Origin: Betaproteobacteria bacterium RIFCSPLOWO2_02_FULL_63_19
Lineage (GTDB): Bacteria; Pseudomonadota; Gammaproteobacteria; Burkholderiales; SG8-39
Length of the DNA: 37,380 nt
Direction: 5' to 3'
Assembly (NCBI GenBank): GCA_001770415.1
Contig: MEQX01000005.1
Span: 33,095-70,474 of the forward strand
Shown: in pieces, positions 22,695-30,898 of the stretch
Position numbering within the stretch: the first letter of the stretch is position 1
How the letters are laid out: each line of letters begins with the position of its first letter
The notes under the pieces: model-generated
What the model was told of the DNA's origin: nothing
What the model saw: the letters and a program-made list of their open reading frames with translations, nothing else
The model's database searches: none
Made by a program: the position numbers and the translations under genes

Positions 22695-23702
22695 ATGACA
22701 AGCGCGCAACACCATGCCGTGGATATTCACGCGCATTATTTTCCGCAGCCGTTTCTCGATCTGGTGGCGGCGAATGCCGGCAGCTACGGTTTCGAGCACC
22801 GCATGGTCGACGGCAGGGGCCCGCAGTTCAGGATCGGCCATCTGACCACGGGCCCGGTGGGACGAAAGTTCATCGATCTCGACGCCCGTCTGGAAGCCAT
22901 GGACGGCCAGCGCGTGCAAGTGCACCTGCTGTCGCTCTCGCAGCCTATGGTGTACTGGGCCAAGCGCGACCTCGCGCAACGGCTGACCGAAACCTACAAC
23001 GACGGCCTGGCTGCCGCGCACGAGCGCGATCCCCGCCGGTTCTACGGGTTGGCGACGCTGCCGATGCATGAGCCGGACCTGGCCCTGCGCGAAGTGGAGC
23101 GCGCGGCCAAATTGGGCGGCGTGCGCGGTTTCTACATGGCCACGCACGTGCTGGAACGCGAACTGTCTGACCCCGTCCTGTTTCCAGTTTACGAGCGCAT
23201 CGAGGCACTCGGCATGCCGATCTTTCTGCACCCGGTCGAAGTGATCGGCTACCAGAGGTTGATGACGCATTACCTCACCAATCTGCTCGGCAATCCGTTC
23301 GAATCGGCGATCGCCGCGGCACACCTGATCTTCGGCGGCGTGCTCGATCGCTTTCCGAAGCTCACGTTCTGCCTGCCGCACGCCGGCGGGGCCTTTCCGT
23401 GGCTGGTGGGTCGACTGCATCGAGGATGGGAGAAGCGCGAAGACCTCAAGAAGCTGAAACTCCAGGGGCCGGTGGCCTATCTGCGGCGCTTCTATTACGA
23501 CACCGTCGGCTATTCCGACGATGTGCTCGAGTACCTGACGCGGGTGATCGGCGCGGACAGGGTATTGATGGGGAGCGACTACTGCTTTCCGATTGCGTAT
23601 GAGCAGCCGGTGGATATCGTCAGCGGGCACCCGCGGCTGGACGAACAGACCAAACGCCGCATCGTCGAACAAAATGCGCGGCAGTTGCTCAACCTGGATT
23701 GA
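22695..23702 (+). CDS. Amidohydrolase 2 / ACMSD-family metal-dependent hydrolase or decarboxylase
   Basis: This 335-residue TIM-barrel protein belongs to the amidohydrolase family that includes aminocarboxymuconate-semialdehyde decarboxylase and related aromatic or cyclic-acid decarboxylases and hydrolases. Metal-site residues are intact: His12 and His14 (DIHAHYFP), His179 (FLHPVE), His229 (LPHAGG) and Asp295 (GSDYCFP). The protein looks cytoplasmic. Neighbouring genes encode a carboxylate transporter and, further on, a molybdenum hydroxylase, so a role in aromatic or organic-acid catabolism is plausible. The substrate is unknown. It is followed after 42 bases by the FecR-domain gene. Confidence 0.85.
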   Translation: MTSAQHHAVDIHAHYFPQPFLDLVAANAGSYGFEHRMVDGRGPQFRIGHLTTGPVGRKFIDLDARLEAMDGQRVQVHLLSLSQPMVYWAKRDLAQRLTETYNDGLAAAHERDPRRFYGLATLPMHEPDLALREVERAAKLGGVRGFYMATHVLERELSDPVLFPVYERIEALGMPIFLHPVEVIGYQRLMTHYLTNLLGNPFESAIAAAHLIFGGVLDRFPKLTFCLPHAGGAFPWLVGRLHRGWEKREDLKKLKLQGPVAYLRRFYYDTVGYSDDVLEYLTRVIGADRVLMGSDYCFPIAYEQPVDIVSGHPRLDEQTKRRIVEQNARQLLNLD

Positions 23703-23744
23703 TGAAGGCGCTTTGAGCAGCGTTGCCGGCAACAGGAGAACTCG

Positions 23745-24440
23745 ATGAATGACACGTCGCCGTTGAACATCGGACCGGCCCGCCGGCGATGGCTGCTGCG
23801 TGCCGTCGCCGCGTTGGGGGTGGCATCGGTGCCGGTGGCTATCCGTCAAGCGCTCGCCAGGGGAGTGAACCCGGCTGCACCAGGTATTTATGAAATGGAC
23901 GGCGATGTACGCGTGAATGGTCGGCCTGTCGTTCCAGGATTCCTGATCCGGCCCGGGGATGTCATCGAAACCGGGCCGAACAGCCGGGCGGTGTTCGTCG
24001 TCGGCAAGGATGCCTACCTGTTGCGCGCGGAAAGCCGTCTCCAAACCGCCGGAACGGAAATGTTCATCGACGCGCTGCGCATCATCACGGGGCGGCTGCT
24101 GTCGGTGCTGGGTCCCGGTGCGAGGCGCATCCACACGCGCACCGCCACCATCGGCATCCGCGGCACGGGAATCTACGTCGAGGCGGAACGCCAGCGCACC
24201 TACGTGTGCACCTGCTACGGCACAGCCGAACTGGATTCCGTGTTCAAACCGGAGGAACGCGAAACCGTCACCACGACGCACCACGACCAGCCACGCTACA
24301 TTTACGGAGAGTCGATGCCCGGGATCAAGATGATCGAGGGGGCGCCAGTGGTCAACCACACCGACGATGAACTGATCATGCTGGAAGCGCTGGTAGGTCG
24401 CACGCCGCCATTCGATACCACGGGTGAGCCGCGCTATTAG
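23745..24440 (+). CDS. FecR-domain protein with Tat-like signal
   Basis: This 231-residue protein has an N-terminal twin-arginine-type signal (ARRRWLLRAVAALGVASVPVAI), then a FecR-like beta-rich domain. Typical parts are a VNGRPVVPGFLIRPGDVIETGPNSRA segment split around residues 58-85 and the TATIGIRGTGIYVEAE segment. A Cys-Thr-Cys-Tyr motif (YVCTCYG) and paired histidines (TTHHDQPRY) follow. There is no FecI sigma factor, FecA receptor or transmembrane signalling partner beside it, so it is not a classical ferric-citrate regulator. CAGGAG gives a good ribosome-binding site. A role in envelope structure or metal or ligand sensing is possible, but nothing in the sequence decides it. Confidence 0.75.
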   Translation: MNDTSPLNIGPARRRWLLRAVAALGVASVPVAIRQALARGVNPAAPGIYEMDGDVRVNGRPVVPGFLIRPGDVIETGPNSRAVFVVGKDAYLLRAESRLQTAGTEMFIDALRIITGRLLSVLGPGARRIHTRTATIGIRGTGIYVEAERQRTYVCTCYGTAELDSVFKPEERETVTTTHHDQPRYIYGESMPGIKMIEGAPVVNHTDDELIMLEALVGRTPPFDTTGEPRY

Positions 24441-24547
24441 GTCGCTCGACGCTTCACGCGTTCGTTCCGATCTGCCGCGCCGCTCGATCGCGTTTGCCAA
24501 ACTGCCGAGTTTGCCCGAAACTCCGGGTGAGGAGATGGAACCACCAG

Positions 24548-24578
24548 CAGCGAACGGTCGGAATCTCGACCGTTGCTG
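24548..24578 (+). promoter_or_regulatory. Strong hairpin upstream of tctC
   Basis: A 12-bp stem with one bulged G forms between 24548-24560 (arm ending AACGGTCG) and 24567-24578 (arm starting CGACCGTT), with a 6-base loop. It ends 30 bases before the tctC ATG. There is no T-run, so it may be a transcript-processing or 5'-protecting element, or a weak terminator of the FecR-domain gene. The remaining 24441-24608 gap shows no gene. Confidence 0.45.
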
Positions 24579-24608
24579 TCCGGTCAACCACAACGCGGAG
24601 GAGAAAAT

Positions 24609-25634
24609 ATGCGCGATCGTCTGAAAGTTGCGGTGATGGCGGCATTCGCCGTCGGAATTTTCCAAGCCGGCGTCGCAAGCGCCGATTCGGTGGCGGATTT
24701 CTACAAGGGCAAGACGGTCACTGTGGTCGTCGGCGTCTCGGCCGGCGGTCTGTATTCGACCTATGCGCAGATGATGGCACCGCATTTTGCGCGCCATATT
24801 CCCGGCAGCCCGACGGTCATCGTCAAGCACATGACCGGGGCGGGCGGCATTTCGGCGATGAATTGGGTCTACGACGCGGCCCCGAAGGACGGCACCGTCG
24901 TGGTCACGCCGACCTCCGCGCTCAACAAGCGCGCGGCCATGGGCTATCCGGGAATCCGCTGGGACCCGCGCAAGTTCCACTGGATCGGCGGCTGGAGCGA
25001 GGCGGTCAACGACTGCTCGGTGCTGAACACCGCGCCTGCCACCACCATCGAGCAGGCGAGGAAGACCGAACTCATGATGGGCGCGTTCAACAAGGCGAGC
25101 AACCCGTACACGAACGCCATGGTGATCAACAACATCGTCGGCACCAAGTTCAAGATCATCACCGGCTACAAGGGCGGGGCGAAGGTCCGGCTGGCGATCG
25201 AAAAGGGCGAACTGCACGGCTGGTGCGGCCAGTACCTGGGCTGGAAGACGCGCAAGCCTGAATGGCTGCGGACCGGGAAGATCGTGCACCTGGTGCAACT
25301 CGCGTCCAAGCGCTCGCCCGACATGCCCAACGTGCCTCTGCTCAGCGAATTCGCGAAGACCGACGAGGAGCGTGAAATGCTTGTCTTCGTGCAGTCGAGT
25401 CCGGACGACCGAGCGATGGGGGTACCGCCGGGGGTGCCGGCCGATCGCGTCGCTGCGCTCGAGAAGGCCTACCAGGCGACGCTGCGCGACCCGGCATTCC
25501 TGGCCGACGCGAAGAAGCTCAAGCTCCAAATCGATCCGATCCCGGCCAAGGAAATCCAGGATTTCGAAGAACGCATCATGAAGATGAAACCGGAAATGAT
25601 CGCGCGGCTGAAGAAAGCGATGGGCGCGAAGTGA
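24609..25634 (+). CDS. tctC: Tripartite tricarboxylate transporter substrate-binding protein (TctC/Bug family)
   Basis: This 341-residue periplasmic binding protein captures a carboxylate for the TctAB-type transporter encoded next. It has a signal peptide (RLKVAVMAAFAVGIFQAGVASA, shown here as about residues 4-25). The mature start VADFYKGKTVTVVVGVSAGG and the motif PGSPTVIVKHMTGAGG are typical of the Bug family. I chose the ATG at 24609 because GGAGGAG lies 6-8 bases upstream; an upstream in-frame ATG would only add unlikely residues before the signal peptide. Ligand cannot be deduced: the family covers citrate, other carboxylates and aromatic acids. A stable hairpin separates it from the permease gene. 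Confidence 0.92.
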   Translation: MRDRLKVAVMAAFAVGIFQAGVASADSVADFYKGKTVTVVVGVSAGGLYSTYAQMMAPHFARHIPGSPTVIVKHMTGAGGISAMNWVYDAAPKDGTVVVTPTSALNKRAAMGYPGIRWDPRKFHWIGGWSEAVNDCSVLNTAPATTIEQARKTELMMGAFNKASNPYTNAMVINNIVGTKFKIITGYKGGAKVRLAIEKGELHGWCGQYLGWKTRKPEWLRTGKIVHLVQLASKRSPDMPNVPLLSEFAKTDEEREMLVFVQSSPDDRAMGVPPGVPADRVAALEKAYQATLRDPAFLADAKKLKLQIDPIPAKEIQDFEERIMKMKPEMIARLKKAMGAK

Positions 25635-25650
25635 TGTCCTGATCCATCCG

Positions 25651-25677
25651 GCCGGGCGAGCGCAGCCCTCGCCCGGC
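25651..25677 (+). promoter_or_regulatory. Intercistronic hairpin between tctC and the tctA-tctB fusion
   Basis: GCCGGGCGAG (25651-25660) and CTCGCCCGGC (25668-25677) form a perfect 10-bp stem with a 7-base loop. No T-run follows. Between a binding-protein gene and its permease gene, such a hairpin typically protects the upstream mRNA and lowers downstream expression. Confidence 0.6.
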
Positions 25678-25715
25678 GGCATCGATTCACCTGCAACTGG
25701 ATTTTCCCTCCGAGC

Positions 25716-27779
25716 ATGGAATCGGACGCATTAGCGATGGCAATGAAGGCGTTCGTCGCCATCGGCGATCCGGTGCGCCTGATGTATCTGGCCGCCGGCG
25801 TGCTGATGGGGCTGGTGCTCGGCATCATTCCGGGGCTTGGCGGCCTGATAGGGCTGTCGATTCTGCTGCCGTTCACGTTCAACATGGACGCCTACACGGC
25901 GCTGGCGATGATGCTCGGCCTGTCGGCGGTCACGGTGACCTCCGACTCGATTCCGGCGGTGCTGTTCGCGGTTCCCGGCACCGTCGGTTCTGCGGCAACC
26001 GTGCTCGATGGCTTCCCGATGGCGCAGAAAGGGCAGGCCGGGCGGGCCCTGGGTGCCGCGTATACCGCCTCGGTGATCGGGGGTCTGTTCGGCGCGCTGG
26101 TGCTGGCGATATCGATCCCGGTGCTGCGCCCGCTGGTGCTGATGATGGGATCGCCGGAACTGTTTGCCGTGTGTGTGTTCGGCCTGTCGCTGGTCGCCGG
26201 TCTGAGCCTCGGCGCGCCGCTGAAGGGAATCGCGGCGGTGTGCATCGGCATCATCATTGCACTCATCGGCGAGGACCCTCAGACCTCGACGCTACGCTGG
26301 ACTTTCGGAACGACATACCTGTACGACGGGCTTCCGATCGTGCCTTTCGTTCTGGGACTGTTCGCGCTTCCCGAGATGGCCGACCTCGCGATCGCGAGAC
26401 GCATGATTTCCGGCAACGCGTCGGCCGGCTCGCGCTGGTCGCAGCTCGAGGGCGTGCGCGACGTGTTGCGAAACTGGTGGTTGACGCTGCGCTGCTCGGG
26501 CATCGGCGCGCTTCTGGGCGCGGTGCCCGGCATCGGTGCGGCCATCATCGACTGGATTGCGTACGGGCATGCGGCGAGGACCGAAAAAGGCGCCGCCGAG
26601 ACCTTTGGCAAGGGCGACGTGCGTGGCGTCATCGCCTCGGAAGCGTCGAACAACGCAAAAGAGGGCGGCGCACTGATTCCGACCATTGCATTCGGCGTGC
26701 CGGGGTCCGCGTCGATGGCGCTGATGCTGAGCGCGTTTCTGATCCACGACATCGTGCCGGGCCCGGATCTGCTCGCCAAGAGGCTCGACGTGACCTACGC
26801 GCTGGTGTGGAGCATCGCCATCGCCAACATTCTCGGGGCCGGCATCTGCTTTCTGTTCGCCAATCAGCTCGCGAAAATCGCGCTGATCCGCATCGGCGTG
26901 CTGGCGCCGCTGATAGTCGGTGTCGTGTTCGTCGGTGTCTTTCAGACCAGCTCGACCATGGGCGATCTTATCGCTTTGCTCGTGTTCGGCGTCATCGGCT
27001 GGATCATGAAGCGCCTGGACTGGCCGCGCCCGCCGGTGATCCTGGGATTCGTCCTCGGCGCGCTGTTCGAGGGATACATGTTCATATCGATCCAGCGCTA
27101 CGGCTTCAGCTGGCTCGGTTTCCCGATCGTCGTTCTGCTGCTCGCCGGCTCCTGCTACACGCTTTTCGCTCCGATCATTCGCAAGGCGCGAGCGGACCTG
27201 ACGCGAATCGACGGACCGGCGCGGATGCGTCTGGTGCGCCCGCGCCCGTTGATTTCCCGCGAAGCCGCGATGACCCTGGTCACCGTGTGTTTTTTCATCG
27301 CGATACTCGCGTCTTCATGGTCCTGGTCGCGCGAAGCGAAACTGGTTCCGCAGACTGTCGCTGTGGCCGGAATGCTGTTCGCGCTGATTCATTTCGCGGG
27401 CCGACACCTGCGCCTGGCGCCGGCGCGGGGCACGATCGAGAACGTCGAACCCGTGGCCGGCGATAATTCCGTAGATCTGCTCGCGGAACTCGGTGCCGGC
27501 ACAGTGCTTCGCCGCGGTGCCGTCTTCCTGCTGTGGTGCATCGGCCTACTCGGTCTGGTCAAGGTCATCGGCCTGCTGCCCGCGATGCTCGTCTTCCTCG
27601 TTGCGTACATGCGTTTTCACGGTCGCGAACGCTGGTCGACGACGCTGCCGGTTGCGATCGGTACGATCGCCTTCTGCTACCTGCTGTTTCACCGCGTGGT
27701 CGCGGTGTCCTGGCCGCATTCGCTGCTTGGCGACCTGTTTCCGGTGGTGCGCTCGGTCGAAATGTTCAATATTCTCTGA
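25716..27779 (+). CDS. tctA: Tripartite tricarboxylate transporter permease, TctA-TctB fusion
   Basis: This 687-residue inner-membrane protein is the permease of the transporter fed by TctC. The first about 500 residues are TctA: LGIIPGLGGLIGLSILLPFTF-type segments, DSIPAVLFAVPGTVGSAATVLDG, SNNAKEGGALIPTIAFGVPGS, and many hydrophobic helices. From about residue 515 a further set of helices (MTLVTVCFFIAILASS; AVFLLWCIGLLGLVKVIG; VAIGTIAFCYLLFH) has the size and layout of the small subunit TctB, which has no separate gene here. I therefore read it as a fusion. Start is ATG at 25716; internal ATGs at residues 8 and 10 are possible. The gene ends 23 bases before the convergent nnrU. Confidence 0.88.
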   Translation: MESDALAMAMKAFVAIGDPVRLMYLAAGVLMGLVLGIIPGLGGLIGLSILLPFTFNMDAYTALAMMLGLSAVTVTSDSIPAVLFAVPGTVGSAATVLDGFPMAQKGQAGRALGAAYTASVIGGLFGALVLAISIPVLRPLVLMMGSPELFAVCVFGLSLVAGLSLGAPLKGIAAVCIGIIIALIGEDPQTSTLRWTFGTTYLYDGLPIVPFVLGLFALPEMADLAIARRMISGNASAGSRWSQLEGVRDVLRNWWLTLRCSGIGALLGAVPGIGAAIIDWIAYGHAARTEKGAAETFGKGDVRGVIASEASNNAKEGGALIPTIAFGVPGSASMALMLSAFLIHDIVPGPDLLAKRLDVTYALVWSIAIANILGAGICFLFANQLAKIALIRIGVLAPLIVGVVFVGVFQTSSTMGDLIALLVFGVIGWIMKRLDWPRPPVILGFVLGALFEGYMFISIQRYGFSWLGFPIVVLLLAGSCYTLFAPIIRKARADLTRIDGPARMRLVRPRPLISREAAMTLVTVCFFIAILASSWSWSREAKLVPQTVAVAGMLFALIHFAGRHLRLAPARGTIENVEPVAGDNSVDLLAELGAGTVLRRGAVFLLWCIGLLGLVKVIGLLPAMLVFLVAYMRFHGRERWSTTLPVAIGTIAFCYLLFHRVVAVSWPHSLLGDLFPVVRSVEMFNIL

Positions 27780-27802
27780 CGCGTGCCGTCCGAGGCGGTC
27801 GC

Positions 27803-28381
27803 TCAGCCGAACGCCGGCACGCCGATCAGCCATGCGTGCAGGTAGAACGCAAACGCCACCCAGGCGATCGAACCCAGCGCAATCGTTGCGGCGTCCCCGG
27901 CGAGCGTGCCCTGCGCGCCGCGGCGGCCGCTCGCGCGATCGCGCATTCGCGCGGCGCGGTAATCGAACACGGCCCAGGCGAGAAAGCCGCCGAACAGCAG
28001 CAGGTCGGCCAGCGTTCCGTTGGCGAGCAGGTGCCCGAGCGCCCAGACCTTCACGCCGAGGATCATCGGATGGCCCAGCGCAGCCTTGACGCGATTGCGC
28101 GGGACATAGGCCGCCGCCACCAGCACGAAGGCCGCGAGCGCGAACAGCGCCGCGAGGTGGCGCATCCACGACGGCGGATTCCACAGTTCGATCGGCGCCG
28201 CGCGGGCCAGTCCGTAGCCCCAGACGACCAGGCCCAATCCCGCGAGCGAGGCGATCGCATACAGCCCCTTGTACGGCAGTTCGCCCAGCCGCGCGATCTG
28301 TTTGCCGCGCCAGTCCTCGGCGACTATGCGCAGCGAATGCACGCCGAGGAAAAGGATCAGTCCCAGGACGAGAATGGTCAT
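27803..28381 (-). CDS. nnrU: NnrU family integral membrane protein
   Basis: This 192-residue membrane protein belongs to the NnrU family, linked to nitrite/nitric oxide metabolism in some denitrifiers but of unproved function. It has about five or six hydrophobic helices. The family-typical start (LGLILFLGVHSLRI) and the segment ALGHPMILGVKVWALGHLLANG are present. No nir or nor genes are in the window. It lies 25 bases after the molybdo-enzyme gene on the same strand, so the two are probably cotranscribed. Related membrane proteins occur in carotenoid and isoprenoid pathways, so a denitrification role should not be assumed. Confidence 0.85.
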   Translation of the reverse strand: MTILVLGLILFLGVHSLRIVAEDWRGKQIARLGELPYKGLYAIASLAGLGLVVWGYGLARAAPIELWNPPSWMRHLAALFALAAFVLVAAAYVPRNRVKAALGHPMILGVKVWALGHLLANGTLADLLLFGGFLAWAVFDYRAARMRDRASGRRGAQGTLAGDAATIALGSIAWVAFAFYLHAWLIGVPAFG

Positions 28382-28406
28382 CGTATCTCGGCGCGGTACC
28401 GGCCTC

Positions 28407-30557
28407 TCAAGCCGGATTTGCGTCGACCTTTCTCACCCGGCAAAGGCCCTCCTTGAACGCGACGAAGCCGCTGACCGGATCGAGGTGCCGCGGAACGATC
28501 TCGTTGATGTTGGCATCGGCCCAGCCGTGCGAGACATCGATCACCCCCGGCAGAACGTCACGGCTGAGGTGCGCGCGCAGACGGATGCGTCCGTGCGCCG
28601 TTTCCAGGGTCACCTCGTCGTCCTCGGCGATGCCGTGCACAGCGGCGTCTGCAGGGTTCAGGTTCACGACCGGGTGCGGCATCAGCCGCCGCAGCGACGG
28701 CAGTTCGCGCAGCTTGCTGTGCGTGAACATCGGCACACGTGACCCGGTGTTCAGGATCAGCGGGAATTCGGCGGCAAGCTCGGGAGTGCTCAAGGGGCTC
28801 TCCACCGGTTCGCGATAGGTGGGCAGCGCATCGAAGCCGTGCTGGGCGAGCGTTTTGGAGCTGACCTCGACCTTGCCCGACGGGGTATTGAACCCGGGCT
28901 TACCGTCCGGTCGCAGCAGGCCCTGCTCGTACTTGCGGAACACTTCTTCGCCGGGCGCCGGAAAGGCCAGCCCGTCCGGGCCGGCCTCGCGCAGCTTGTC
29001 CACGCTCGTTCCGACCTTGGCCAGGATGGCATTGAGCGCGTTGGTTTCGTCGCCGTGCCAGAATTCCTCACGATATCCGAGCCGGCAGCCCAGCTCGAGC
29101 GCGATCTGCCAGTCGGCTTTCGCCTCGCCGCTGGGTTCGACCACCGGTTCGCGCAAATAGATCTTGCGTCCGAACAACGCTATCGGGCTCATGCGCTCGA
29201 AAGTGGTCGCGGCCGGCAGAACGATATCCACGTAATTGTGTGTCCAGGGCCGCAGGAAGTAGTCCGCTGCGGCGGCGAAATCCAGCTTTCCGATCGCCGC
29301 CTGGTAGCGCGCTGTCTGTGGCCACATCATGGCGTTGCCGCCGAATATCACCATCGCCCGGATGCGCCCCTGTTCGACATACTCCGGCAGCAGGTTCATC
29401 TGCACTTCGCCGTTCATTTTCGTCCAGAACGGAAAGTAGTCGTTGTCCACCCGCAGCTCGCGCAGCTTCGGCAACAGTTCCTTTTCCCGGCTGAAATCCA
29501 GCGTGTGGCCGAACGGCAGCAGCGGAAGAGGATGGGTCGGCAGGCATACGCCGCCAGGCGCATCGAAATCGCCGAACAGCGCGACCACGGCGAGGATGGC
29601 GCGGTGATTCTGCAGGCCGTTGGAGGAATGCACGGTGGCCTGCGAGCTGCCCATCCAGGTCAGCGGGCGCGAGCGCGCCAGCAGCGTCACCGCCTCCTCC
29701 AGCGTTTGCGCGGGCACACGGGTGATGCGTTCGACTTCGGCGGGGGTGAACTGTTTGGCGTACTGCGCGAGGTCTTCCATGCCCTCGATCCAGCGATCGG
29801 CGAACGCCTTGTCGAAAAGCCCGCGTTCGAGCATCAGATGAATCATCCCCATCGCCAGCGCGCCGTCGGTGCCGGGTCGCAGTTGCAGATGGACGTCGGC
29901 CAGTTGTCGTACGGTCGGCGTGACGCGCGGATCGACAATCACGTATTTGACGCCCTGCTTCTTCGCGCCGAGCAGCTTGCCCATTTCGTGGGGCGCGGAA
30001 TAGGCGGGGTTCCTGGTCCAGACAAGGCAGCTGCGCGTCAGCTTTCCCGGGAGCGCGCCACCGGTTTGCGCGCCGAAGGTCAGCTGCGCGGCCATCACCG
30101 TCGCCCTCGAGCAAACGCAGGACTCGGTGCCGAAATTGGGCGTGCCGAACGTGTAGGCGAGACGTTGCACGGCGGGGCGGGGTTCCTTCGGGTCGCCGAC
30201 GTAGAAGCAGACCTTGTCCGCACCGTGCTTCGCCTTGATTTCGCTCAGGCGCTCGGCGATGACCTGGTAGGCCTCGTCCCAGCTGACGCGCTGCCAGCCG
30301 GGATCGACGCTTCCCTTGGGCGTGGTGCGCCGCACCGGGTGCAGCAGTCGATCCGGATGGTATTGCTCCTCCAGGCTTGCCAGGCCTTTCATGCACAGCG
30401 GCCCGGCTGGATAGTTCTCGCGGTCCTCGACCCGGACAATGCGGCCGTCCTCGATGTGCACTTTCATGCCGCACTTGGGAACCTGGTTGCACAGGTCGCA
30501 ATAGGTGTAGGCGACGCGTGTGGTCTTACCAGCTCGGGTGGCTTCAGCGGTCTCCAT
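28407..30557 (-). CDS. Cytoplasmic molybdopterin (or tungstopterin) oxidoreductase, DMSO reductase family
   Basis: This 716-residue catalytic subunit has an N-terminal [4Fe-4S] site: Cys20, Cys23, Cys29 and Cys55 (CDLCNQVPKCG...CMKG). The spacing C-x2-C-x5-C is longer than the usual C-x2-C-x3-C. Bis-MGD-binding segments follow, and Cys149 in TESCVCSRAT (or Cys147) is a candidate metal ligand. There is no Tat signal, so it should be cytoplasmic. No electron-transfer or membrane-anchor subunit is adjacent. The overall make-up, including CMKG, HPVRR and the cysteine ligand, recalls the acetylene hydratase/thiosulfate reductase-like branch, but I cannot assign a substrate. GAGGGGAG provides a good ribosome-binding site before the ATG at 30557. 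Confidence 0.82.
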   Translation of the reverse strand: METAEATRAGKTTRVAYTYCDLCNQVPKCGMKVHIEDGRIVRVEDRENYPAGPLCMKGLASLEEQYHPDRLLHPVRRTTPKGSVDPGWQRVSWDEAYQVIAERLSEIKAKHGADKVCFYVGDPKEPRPAVQRLAYTFGTPNFGTESCVCSRATVMAAQLTFGAQTGGALPGKLTRSCLVWTRNPAYSAPHEMGKLLGAKKQGVKYVIVDPRVTPTVRQLADVHLQLRPGTDGALAMGMIHLMLERGLFDKAFADRWIEGMEDLAQYAKQFTPAEVERITRVPAQTLEEAVTLLARSRPLTWMGSSQATVHSSNGLQNHRAILAVVALFGDFDAPGGVCLPTHPLPLLPFGHTLDFSREKELLPKLRELRVDNDYFPFWTKMNGEVQMNLLPEYVEQGRIRAMVIFGGNAMMWPQTARYQAAIGKLDFAAAADYFLRPWTHNYVDIVLPAATTFERMSPIALFGRKIYLREPVVEPSGEAKADWQIALELGCRLGYREEFWHGDETNALNAILAKVGTSVDKLREAGPDGLAFPAPGEEVFRKYEQGLLRPDGKPGFNTPSGKVEVSSKTLAQHGFDALPTYREPVESPLSTPELAAEFPLILNTGSRVPMFTHSKLRELPSLRRLMPHPVVNLNPADAAVHGIAEDDEVTLETAHGRIRLRAHLSRDVLPGVIDVSHGWADANINEIVPRHLDPVSGFVAFKEGLCRVRKVDANPA

Positions 30558-30898
30558 GGCTAAACTCCCCTCTCGTCTTGCCGGCCTCGCGCCACGTGCA
30601 ACGGATTCCTTGCCAGAGGCGAGCCGCGCATGGGCCGACTCTGTCCCCTGCGGCGGCAGTTTTCAAGCCGTGATGTCACGCGATCGGCCACGGGCCGGGG
30701 GACCTCAGCGTTAGCCCGCAGCCGGCGGGCCGCCGGCGCATGGGGGAGCTTGCCGGAAACATGGGCTACAAGCGCGATGTCGATCGAATATACTTCTCGC
30801 CCGGCGGCAGCCACAAGCGAGGAGAGTCCTGAGAGACTCAAGCGCGTGCGCCGACCGTTCGGTTCGCGGTTCCTTAAACACCATTTCGGGAGAATATC
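30558..30898. other. Divergent intergenic region between molybdo-enzyme and dienelactone hydrolase genes
   Basis: About 340 bases with no convincing gene; it should carry promoters in both directions. A hairpin GCCGGCG/CGCCGGC lies at 30721-30737. A TATACT at 30789-30794 could be a plus-strand -10, but no matching -35 is seen. Confidence 0.5.

Noticed and set aside
22689-25682. A 997-codon open frame on the minus strand across three plus-strand genes
   Set aside because: It is antisense to the amidohydrolase, FecR-domain and tctC genes, which all have intact motifs. Its translation is rich in Arg and His with no domain, and GC-rich codon use commonly creates such frames.
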